A stretch of DNA of 64,000 bases from a virus. The DNA is taken from the IMG/VR virus record IMGVR_UViG_3300025072_002799, positions 1 through 64,000 of that record. One strand, written 5' to 3'. A model generated the notes under the pieces. The model was not told the origin of the DNA. It worked only from the letters and a program-made list of their open reading frames with translations, and ran no database searches. This document shows positions 14,917 through 21,462 of the stretch, in pieces. The number at the start of each line of letters is the position of its first letter. Position 1 is the first letter of the stretch. Position numbers and translations under genes: made by a program.

Positions 14917-15836
14917 ACAACGCACAATCCGCTAATCCACTATGGTTAAGTGAACTAACCTATTAACGGCAACTCTTAGCATTACTCCAGCAGGGATGTA
15001 CGTCACAACCTGTTGGCTCACCACTTGGGGATCTTTTTCTATATGCTCGAAATGTCATTTCACAAAAATTCTTGAATAATAGCCAACTACTGTTACCATA
15101 GATGGTCATTATTTTTCAAACTTTTCAAAAACAACACACTTGCATGTTAGGATTGGTCCAAGTTCTTAATGTTGCAAACGTCGTTTGCTATTCTGAATTA
15201 AGTAACAGAATCGTTTCTTTGGAGATCAATAATTCTCCAGGCTCAACAAAGCAATTGAAATGCGACCATTCCTTGAAGGCTTAATTTAGTAAATGCAAAC
15301 CTAAATGTATCCCGCTTTGTACCAAGGCTTCTATATCAAAAATCACACCAAATGGTAGATGCTCACCATTTTCGTATTGGTTTTTTTGATATAGATTTGA
15401 TTAAACTACTTTTGTTCCACATCTTCATTTCTGAGATTTGGTTTTCACTTAATCGCCTAATTCAGTCCTTTCACTCTCTAATATTTAGTTCTAACATAAC
15501 CAATTAGATGTGTGTCAACAGTGTTTTAACCCTTGCGGCGTGATCTCATTCTTGACGTTAGTAATTAGAATGATGTCCATAGTTAGTCAGACTTAGTTCC
15601 GAAGCCCACTCACAGGTTAACGGTTAACGTCCCCCAAAACAGCCAGTCTTGGTTTAGTTTCCCGTAAAGATTATGGCGTGTCCCATATTCTTTCCCAGCC
15701 TTATCAGCTTTTGCAAGAGTGGATTTCTCCACTCCTCTGTGAGATTTTTTGTTTCAAATTGTCAAAGATCTGATTTGTGTGGGCGAATTACATGCGATCA
15801 ACAGTGATGAACCTCCCGCAAGACACCAGCACACAG
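14917..15836 (-). ncRNA. Candidate large structured non-coding RNA (about 0.9 kb)
   Basis: No convincing gene lies on either strand here; the only 60-codon frame lacks a ribosome site and coding character. The sequence holds many local hairpins: a 66-base nested stem at 15330-15395 (outer TCTATATCAAAAA arm, inner ACCAA/TTGGT and ATGGT/ACCAT), a seven-bp stem with a GAAA (GNRA) tetraloop on the minus strand at 15717-15734, GGAGA/TCTCC, GCAAAC/GTTTGC and CCAGCAGG/CCTGTTGG stems. It lies between tRNA-like RNAs and a strong terminator. Size, tRNA proximity and phage setting resemble the GOLLD and ROOL classes. The identity is inference. Confidence 0.5.
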
Positions 15837-15917
15837 TGGGGTGGAAAGGGATCGAACCTTTCAATTTAACTCTTGCTCGAAAGCAAGGGTTACGTTTTTC
15901 CACTAAACTACACCCCA
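15837..15917 (-). ncRNA. tRNA-like RNA A (no normal anticodon loop)
   Basis: Read on the minus strand it folds as a cloverleaf of 81 nt: perfect seven-bp acceptor (TGGGGTG/CACCCCA), TA linker, four-bp D stem with GTGG loop, and a T arm with a canonical TTCGATC loop but a six-bp stem (GAAAGG/CCTTTC). In place of a 17-nt anticodon arm there is a 26-nt hairpin (TAAC, one mismatch, CTTGCT, TTCG tetraloop). A start at T is known for tRNA-Gln, but no anticodon can be assigned. Confidence 0.55.
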
Positions 15918-15984
15918 AATGAAGCACTAAAATTAATTAAAAATCATTGGCGACGACTTTCTGACTAATTGCTAGTGCCTCAAG

Positions 15985-16066
15985 CAGTAGGGGGAGGAAT
16001 TTAACCTCCCATCTCTTACTCTTGCCCGTAGACATGAGTAAACGCTTTACTATAAGCTACCTACTA
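15985..16066 (-). ncRNA. tRNA-like RNA B (no normal anticodon loop)
   Basis: 82 nt on the minus strand. Acceptor TAGTAGG/CCTACTG (first pair T-G), TA linker, D stem GCTT/AAGC, six-bp T stem GGGAGG/CCTCCC with loop TTAAATT. The anticodon arm is replaced by an extended hairpin (TTACTC, A-A mismatch, TGTC, TACG tetraloop). The same layout as RNA A shows this is not random. Confidence 0.5.
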
Positions 16067-16210
16067 TAACAGACGATGGCGAGAAACATTCAACCGAGTC
16101 AAAGCCACCATCTATTACGCGACAGAAACCGTTAGGTTATCTGTCATGAGATTAGTGCAATTGAAAATAACGGTTGGCCCATAATTTTAACTATGCAACA
16201 AAATCTCAAG
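16067..16210 (-). other. Spacer between tRNA-like RNAs with further hairpins
   Basis: No gene. It contains a stable hairpin on either strand (GACAGA with TCTGTC, inner AACC/GGTT) and GATGG/CCATC complementarity, but I could not build a full cloverleaf. Confidence 0.35.
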
Positions 16211-16292
16211 AGGTGGAGGAAGGTGTCGCGCCTTCCATCTCGACTCTCTCCCTAAGGAAAGTGTCGCGCTTTTCTAATTAAGCTATCCGCCT
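16211..16292 (-). ncRNA. tRNA-like RNA C (no normal anticodon loop)
   Basis: 82 nt on the minus strand, beginning at the last base of the stop codon of the gene at 16292-16513. Acceptor AGGCGGA/TCCACCT (one C-A mismatch), TA linker, D stem GCTT/AAGC, six-bp T stem GGAAGG/CCTTCC with a degenerate loop CGCGACA. The anticodon arm is a 26-nt hairpin (CGAC, A-A mismatch, CTTTCC, TTAG loop). The motif GCGCGACAC occurs twice, in the arm and in the T loop. Confidence 0.45.
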
Positions 16293-16513
16293 TATCTTTT
16301 TTTAATCTTTCCTACCACTTCAACTTGAACAGGAACTTCATCAATGTTTTCTGGAAGTTCTTTTTCTGTTGGTGACAACAAATTTACTTTCAATCCATAT
16401 CCATCATCTAAACGAACAATTCCGACAGACACATGTTTTCCGACTATTGAGACAAAAGTTTCAACCGCTTTTTCTTTGGCTTTTCTAGCCAAATCAATGT
16501 TAGCGCCTTTCAT
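16292..16513 (-). CDS. Hypothetical protein (73 aa)
   Basis: Starts MKGANIDLARKAKEKAVETFVSIV. A helix is followed by a beta-rich part (HVSVGIVRLDDGYGLKVNLL...VPVQVEVVGKIKKR), a small alpha/beta domain I cannot name. It sits directly before tRNA-like RNA C. Confidence 0.5.
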   Translation of the reverse strand: MKGANIDLARKAKEKAVETFVSIVGKHVSVGIVRLDDGYGLKVNLLSPTEKELPENIDEVPVQVEVVGKIKKR

Positions 16514-16525
16514 CTTTGCATCCCC

Positions 16526-16744
16526 TTATAGTTTATAGTGTCCACGTTTTCCTGGTCTGGAAATAAAATTTCCAATCGCCCTGAATGCATAACGAATATC
16601 GCCCACAAGAGACAAGCAATCGCCTTCTAATGTTAAAAAATCAGCGTCTCCAACATACTTGGCATCCAATTTTTCACCATCATAAGTCTCACACTCGTAC
16701 CAAACATCTACTACAAGATCTTTTTCTTCAATGTAACTTGCCAT
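16526..16744 (-). CDS. Hypothetical protein (72 aa), apparently leaderless
   Basis: ATG at 16744 (MASYIEEKDLVVDVWYEC). A consensus promoter ends only five bases before the ATG, so the message would start at or next to the start codon. The product is a small beta-rich acidic protein with a basic C-terminus (RPGKRGHYKL). No family recognised. Confidence 0.5.
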   Translation of the reverse strand: MASYIEEKDLVVDVWYECETYDGEKLDAKYVGDADFLTLEGDCLSLVGDIRYAFRAIGNFISRPGKRGHYKL

Positions 16745-16749
16745 AATCA

Positions 16750-16778
16750 ACTATAGTGGTTCAACCCATTCTTGTCAA
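16750..16778 (-). promoter_or_regulatory. Consensus promoter (TTGACA, 17-bp spacer, TATAGT)
   Basis: Minus strand: perfect -35 TTGACA at 16773-16778, 17-base spacer, -10 TATAGT at 16750-16755. The same -10 and adjacent context (AACTATAG on the plus strand) recur at 17476 and 17552. Confidence 0.75.
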
Positions 16779-16784
16779 GTGGAT

Positions 16785-17420
16785 TTATTCCTCGTATCTT
16801 TTGTTGGCTACATCTTGCAAATCGCGTTCTAATTGGAATACCAACTCTCTTGAATCATCAGCTTCACCTCCATCTTGACAACCACGAAACAACATTGTGC
16901 TAAGCAAGTCACGTCTTATTAGACGACAGAATTGTGACACAAGATTGAATTCCATAAAGTGTTCTGGTGGCTTGAATTCTTCCGGCAAACGTTCACAAAT
17001 TTCTTCAAAATCTATATCGTCTAACTTTCCTCTTTCCAGACCAATTTCTTTTAGAGTACCCGTAAACATCAATCGTTCAAAACAAAAATGTTTCAAATTT
17101 GATGTAACTCTATCAATAAGAGGCTGTCCCCACATCGTGGCAGTCTTTTGATATTCAATTACACGATCCCACGCATCCTGGTGAAAGAAAATAGCTCTTT
17201 CTTGATAACACTCTTGCATGTCTTCTTTAGTTTCGCCTTCAATCCATCCATAGTCGTTATATTTGCTTTCTTTGTAGATGGCAGAGACATGCCTCATGTC
17301 AAATGTTGACTCAAAGTTGCAATACTTATGCATTTCCTTGTCAAATAGAACCATTACACAATCTTGCCCATGAAAAATTGGCAGGAGTGTAATTGCACAA
17401 GTTTCGTCCCAACAACCCAT
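16785..17420 (-). CDS. Conserved phage protein, MGCWxETC family (211 aa)
   Basis: The N-terminus MGCWDETCAITLLPIFHGQD is a signature I associate with a family of uncharacterised proteins in large phages. Cys and His residues in the first 20 positions could bind metal. The C-terminus is helical and charged (VFQLERDLQDVANKRYEE). Driven by the promoter at 17476-17503. Function unknown. Confidence 0.6.
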   Translation of the reverse strand: MGCWDETCAITLLPIFHGQDCVMVLFDKEMHKYCNFESTFDMRHVSAIYKESKYNDYGWIEGETKEDMQECYQERAIFFHQDAWDRVIEYQKTATMWGQPLIDRVTSNLKHFCFERLMFTGTLKEIGLERGKLDDIDFEEICERLPEEFKPPEHFMEFNLVSQFCRLIRRDLLSTMLFRGCQDGGEADDSRELVFQLERDLQDVANKRYEE

Positions 17421-17475
17421 TTTTTATACCTTTCCAAATGCTCGCTAAGGCCACCGGAAGGCTCCTTTCTAAACA

Positions 17476-17503
17476 ACTATAGTGACAAAAGTTTCTTTGT
17501 CAA
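17476..17503 (-). promoter_or_regulatory. Promoter for the MGCW-family gene
   Basis: Minus strand: perfect -35 TTGACA (17498-17503), 16-base spacer, -10 TATAGT (17476-17481), about 55 bases before the ATG at 17420. Confidence 0.7.
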
Positions 17504-17551
17504 ACGATTTTCTTTTCGCTTTCGTTTGCGTCCGTCCCTCTCGACTAAACA

Positions 17552-17579
17552 ACTATAGACGCCTCAAAAAAAAATGCAA
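17552..17579 (-). promoter_or_regulatory. Second promoter-like site, embedded in a terminator
   Basis: Minus strand: TTGCAT (17574-17579), 16-base spacer, TATAGT (17552-17557). The -35 box is part of the right arm of the terminator stem at 17565-17615, so read-through and initiation may interfere. The same CTAAACAACTATAG context occurs at the neighbouring promoter. Confidence 0.45.
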
Positions 17580-17615
17580 GCGATTTTTCCCATTTTTGTT
17601 CGAAATCGCTTGCAT
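17565..17615 (-). terminator. Intrinsic terminator after the CCA-adding enzyme gene
   Basis: A 13-bp perfect stem (ATGCAAGCGATTT and complement, 16-base loop) followed on the minus strand by nine T. Confidence 0.85.
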
Positions 17616-17643
17616 TTAAGGGTTTTAGGCTAAAAAATAATGC

Positions 17644-19182
17644 CTACATGTTTAGTTTTGAGTGCTTTCCAAGGAAGTCACCATACATTTTTGCCACCAA
17701 TTGCTGTTTTCTGTTTCCTACAGATGGACCATGAACCTGTCCAGAAATAGGATCTCTCAAATCAGCAAAGTCTTGATGAAGGTTATCGTCATCGTCATAC
17801 ACAGAAGGCATTTTCGACTTCATCAGATCTCGGAGCGCATTAGTATGACCAGATGGTCGTTTCATAAGTTTTGACCACCTTTCCAATCTTCCTCCATCAT
17901 TGGCATATTCTCCTGGCCAAGGATTATTGGCATGCATCCTCATTAACTCTTTTCCATCTTCATGATCCATCGCAGAAGAATTCATCAACCATGTGATTGC
18001 TTTTACTTCTGTGTTTGGCCATCCAGCACTATTCAGCATTTTGGTAACTTTGCCAATGTCATTGTCTCTTAGAATCCAAGCAACAGATACCAAACGATCT
18101 TTCTCGTTGATAATGTCTTCTGGACCGTCTAACTTGAATGTCATTCCAGGGAATACCTTTTTGAGGAATCCAAGATCACGATACAAACGAATGTATTTCT
18201 TAGGATCAATCTCAGAGTCTTCCAACCCTTTCAAGAATTCGTCTCTAGCACGTTCTTTAGACACTGACTTGAAATTGTCTTCAACAAGAGTTTCAATGGC
18301 TTCTTTATACTTTGGAGGAATGTTTGCGACAGTTCCTTTTCCGTATTTGGAATAGAAACGGACATATCTAAATGCTCGCAATTGATCTTCCTCAAGTCTG
18401 TCTGATGCTTTTCCAACAAACAGAACATCAGAATTTCCTTTCCCACCAGACATATGGGTCAATCCGCCATGAGGGTCATGTAGTTTTCCATTGGCACCGT
18501 CTGCGTTGTCCAATTTGATGTACATGGCGTTAATGGTGAAGTCTCTACGACCAGCATCTCCAGCAAGGTCAGAAAAACTCATCTTGTCTGGAGTTCTACC
18601 ATCTCCACTCTTGGAGTCTTCGCGGAAAGTAGCAAGTTCCATTTCTTCGCCACCACCAATACGGATTCCAATGACAAATTCACTGCCCTCTCTATCCCAT
18701 CCTTTGGCATAAAATTGCTTATTCTTATCCTGAGTGACACCTTTGGGCGGTTTAATATTATCTACATTCGACTTTTTCCCAGCCCCGCCAGTACCTTCAG
18801 TCTCGGTAAATCCCTGAGAAAGAAGAATCATTCGGATTTCACTAGGAGTTGCATCTGTTGCCAAGTCAAGATCCTTGGGCTTTTTCCCAAGCATATGATC
18901 CCTAACAGCGCCACCTACCAAATAGAGGCTCTTTCTCTTTAGTTTGATGTCTTCGGTGCCGCCTTCTCCCTTAACGGTGTTGTATCCACCAGAGATAAAG
19001 TCTCCAACACGGACATTTCCACTTTCATTAAAAGCCTTGATGACAGGAACTAACACAGAGTTATTGCTTCTATCCACAATGAACTCTTGACCTTTTTCAA
19101 GTTTTCGGTCAGTGCTAGTTGCTTTTGGTCCGTCAGAACCCTCTTGAAGCTTAACGAAATTACTGAAAGATTGTTTTTTCAT
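17644..19182 (-). CDS. cca: CCA-adding tRNA nucleotidyltransferase with capsid-targeting-like N-terminus
   Basis: 512 aa. A class II nucleotidyltransferase core: GG-V-RD signature in LYLVGGAVRDHMLGK, catalytic DLDLAT, RRDFTINAM, and DRLEEDQLRAFRYVRF. It should add or repair the 3' CCA end of tRNAs. Bacterial enzymes are usually about 400 aa; extra sequence lies at the N-terminus (~80 aa), in the 140-180 region and at the C-terminus. The N-terminus MKKQSFSNFVKLQE followed by Gly carries the shared tag and an LxE site, suggesting packaging into the head. The gene lies just before the tRNA-like RNA locus. Confidence 0.85.
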   Translation of the reverse strand: MKKQSFSNFVKLQEGSDGPKATSTDRKLEKGQEFIVDRSNNSVLVPVIKAFNESGNVRVGDFISGGYNTVKGEGGTEDIKLKRKSLYLVGGAVRDHMLGKKPKDLDLATDATPSEIRMILLSQGFTETEGTGGAGKKSNVDNIKPPKGVTQDKNKQFYAKGWDREGSEFVIGIRIGGGEEMELATFREDSKSGDGRTPDKMSFSDLAGDAGRRDFTINAMYIKLDNADGANGKLHDPHGGLTHMSGGKGNSDVLFVGKASDRLEEDQLRAFRYVRFYSKYGKGTVANIPPKYKEAIETLVEDNFKSVSKERARDEFLKGLEDSEIDPKKYIRLYRDLGFLKKVFPGMTFKLDGPEDIINEKDRLVSVAWILRDNDIGKVTKMLNSAGWPNTEVKAITWLMNSSAMDHEDGKELMRMHANNPWPGEYANDGGRLERWSKLMKRPSGHTNALRDLMKSKMPSVYDDDDNLHQDFADLRDPISGQVHGPSVGNRKQQLVAKMYGDFLGKHSKLNM

Positions 19183-19599
19183 CTATTGAATCCCTAATTT
19201 ATAAATAATTATTGCTGCTGCAACCACAACTCCTAATTTGACAATAAAGTCAAAAATTGTAGTCCATCTATTTTCTTGTGTGGCAGTCTTTTGTTGTACG
19301 ACACCAATTCCAACTTCAATTTCATGAATTTTTTCACTAACTTCTTGCTGTTGTTTTAGAATTGCATCAATTTCTCTTTGAACATATTCTCCGTTTTTTG
19401 ACTCTAAAGCCACTATTCTCTCAACAAGTTTGGAGTGATTGTCCACAAATTTTTCCAATTTATCATCAGAATCTTCTTGTTTTTCACTAAGAGATTTCAA
19501 TCTCTCATCTACACGCGCCGTCAATTCAAACAATCCCTGTAGGGATTGCGTCACTTTGTCATTGAATTCTTTGTTAATACGGTCTGTGTTGTTCATCAA
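19183..19599 (-). CDS. Coiled-coil protein with C-terminal membrane helix (138 aa)
   Basis: A long predicted coiled coil (residues ~10-110, heptads in TARVDERLKSLSEKQEDSDDKLE and IVALESKNGEYVQ) is followed by one C-terminal transmembrane segment (FIVKLGVVVAAAIIIYKL). The tail-anchored layout could suit a spanin-like or membrane scaffolding role, but there is no lysis gene beside it. First gene of the minus-strand unit that includes cca. Confidence 0.55.
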   Translation of the reverse strand: MMNNTDRINKEFNDKVTQSLQGLFELTARVDERLKSLSEKQEDSDDKLEKFVDNHSKLVERIVALESKNGEYVQREIDAILKQQQEVSEKIHEIEVGIGVVQQKTATQENRWTTIFDFIVKLGVVVAAAIIIYKLGIQ

Positions 19600-19640
19600 G
19601 GAAGTCCTGTCAATAAACGCTCTTTTAGGATATATATTGT

Positions 19641-20186
19641 ATGAGCATCCAAAATGACAAAGACAACAGCAGGTTGACTGAGAATAACATTTCTGACAAA
19701 GAAAATCAAGAAACAGTTCAAAAACCTGAAGTTATTGAAGCAAGTCCTATTGAAAATTCTGAACTAATGCCACAAATGAACATCGCTGTCCCTGCTGGGA
19801 GACAAAATGGTGACATATCTACTTTAGTAGGTGATGACGCATTATTGGGGATTTACGATGAAATAACCAAACAACTTAGAAAAGATCGAGAAGAAATAGA
19901 TGGTTTAATGACAAATTTTGCCGATATGGTCTTTAATGATGGTGACGCTTCAAGTGCGAGCAAAGAGGCAGTAGTCAGTTTAATGAAGATGAAAACAGAT
20001 ACCGCCGATAAAATGACGAAGGTTGCAGATTTGATGACAAGATTGAAGATGAAAGAAAAAGATACAATGAGTAGCTTTCAAAAGTCTCAATACAATCAAA
20101 CAAATAACGTCACAATACAAACTAATAAATCAAAACGTGATTTGATCGAGCAAATAGAAAAGGACAAAAGAAATGGGAATTCATAA
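19641..20186 (+). CDS. Possible small terminase (gp16-like) or scaffold protein
   Basis: 181 aa, first gene of the plus-strand late module. A low-complexity start is followed by a helical middle (residues 65-145), then the segment YNQTNNVTIQTNKSKRDLIEQIE. In T4-like gp16 small terminases a similar helical core is followed by a NxxTVF-x-GS-x-x-ELMDEI-like end. The match is architectural rather than by residue, and no large terminase lies in the window, so the call is tentative. Confidence 0.35.
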   Translation: MSIQNDKDNSRLTENNISDKENQETVQKPEVIEASPIENSELMPQMNIAVPAGRQNGDISTLVGDDALLGIYDEITKQLRKDREEIDGLMTNFADMVFNDGDASSASKEAVVSLMKMKTDTADKMTKVADLMTRLKMKEKDTMSSFQKSQYNQTNNVTIQTNKSKRDLIEQIEKDKRNGNS

Positions 20187-21462
20187 CATAGAAGATTGGT
20201 TGGTAGAGGCAGAAATACCACCATTGGCTGGACAGCCAGATCCAGGCGGAATGCAGGCACCTGGAAGCACTCCTGATATGCCTAACGCTGCTGGTCTGCC
20301 ACCATCACAAAATGCTGGCGAAGAAATGGATGACCCAACTGAAGTGCCTGATACTTCTAATGATCCACATGCTCCAGACATGCCAGAAGAGAAAGCTGAT
20401 GTCGGAGACTTTGAATCATGGAGAATGCAATACTTTAGAGAACTGCTAAAAGGTGACTCAAATCATATGATTGATATGATTCACCAAGTCAGAGATAGAG
20501 ATCTTGATGAATATCAAAGAAAGTTTGTTGAAGACAATCTGCAAATTAACATCTTAAGACAAGACAGCAATATTGAAAAAGTTTCAAAAGACGTTATCAA
20601 GAACGTTAAAAATGAAATCAACAAAAACTCTCCAGGCGTGTCATTAGTCAATCACATCGCACTTGCACTAGAAGCCAACCCAGTCGTCAATTCCATTTTC
20701 ATCAAGCTGAATGGACTCTGGGGAGCAAAGGGAGATCTTCACCGTAAGTTTCTCGCATCTTTGCTGAATGCCGCTCAGGTAGGCTCTGGGGGCGTTGAGA
20801 ACGAAGACATAGTTTACAATGACAATGATTTCTCTGTGCAGATCTCCACAAGATGTAACTCAAAGTTCGGAAGCATTATGTTGGGAAGTTGGAGTCTAAA
20901 AGAAGATGACCCAGAAAGATACCTGCAACCACCTGAACTTAAAAGACTGCAAGAAGGAAGCCCAGAAGAAAAAGACGTTTTAAGAAGACGTGTTGTTATT
21001 GAATCTATAATAAACAAATTCAAAACAAGAGCTTTCATTACAACAATAACAAATACCGAAGGAACAATTTACAATCTTGGAATTGATCTTTCTGAAATGT
21101 TGCAGTCCTCATATAAAGATGGGAAGTTGCTGGTTAGAACAACAGAAGCAGAAAACTCTGAGGCAATGATTGATGATGACGGCAAAATACTTCCATACAT
21201 TGATCTAAATATTAAATATGCAAAACCTACTGGAAGACAAACTCCAGAAGGTAAGCCTGAAATCGAAGAATTAGAATTCCTAGAAAGAATAAACGGACAA
21301 TTGTTTATCTCAGGAAGTTTGCAAACAATGCAAGACGCAGCAACATCGTTGGCTGGGATTGTGTTAAAAGAATTGCCATACAGTGGAAACCCAACAGATT
21401 TGCATGCTATCGAAAGATGCGTGCCTTCTGTAGCAGAAATACTCCTTAGAAGGTGCGGATAA
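20173..21462 (+). CDS. Putative virion protein with tag-like N-terminus (429 aa)
   Basis: Overlaps the previous gene by 14 bases. The N-terminus MGIHNIEDWLVEAEIP has the EDWLVE-A pattern of the proposed capsid-targeting tag. Next is a Pro/Asp-rich linker (~20-85), then a folded domain with QYFRELLKGDS and a long beta/alpha C-terminal region. No enzyme motif is seen. The stop codon TAA sits at the insertion point of the downstream TnpB element. Confidence 0.5.
   Translation: MGIHNIEDWLVEAEIPPLAGQPDPGGMQAPGSTPDMPNAAGLPPSQNAGEEMDDPTEVPDTSNDPHAPDMPEEKADVGDFESWRMQYFRELLKGDSNHMIDMIHQVRDRDLDEYQRKFVEDNLQINILRQDSNIEKVSKDVIKNVKNEINKNSPGVSLVNHIALALEANPVVNSIFIKLNGLWGAKGDLHRKFLASLLNAAQVGSGGVENEDIVYNDNDFSVQISTRCNSKFGSIMLGSWSLKEDDPERYLQPPELKRLQEGSPEEKDVLRRRVVIESIINKFKTRAFITTITNTEGTIYNLGIDLSEMLQSSYKDGKLLVRTTEAENSEAMIDDDGKILPYIDLNIKYAKPTGRQTPEGKPEIEELEFLERINGQLFISGSLQTMQDAATSLAGIVLKELPYSGNPTDLHAIERCVPSVAEILLRRCG

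Noticed and set aside
15102-15284. A 60-codon plus-strand reading frame in the gene-free RNA region
   Set aside because: No ribosome site, odd composition, and it crosses several strong hairpins; treated as chance.
15837-15917. Ordinary tRNA-Gln or tRNA-Glu at this site
   Set aside because: The acceptor and T loop fit, but no five-bp anticodon stem with a seven-base loop can be drawn; kept as tRNA-like only.
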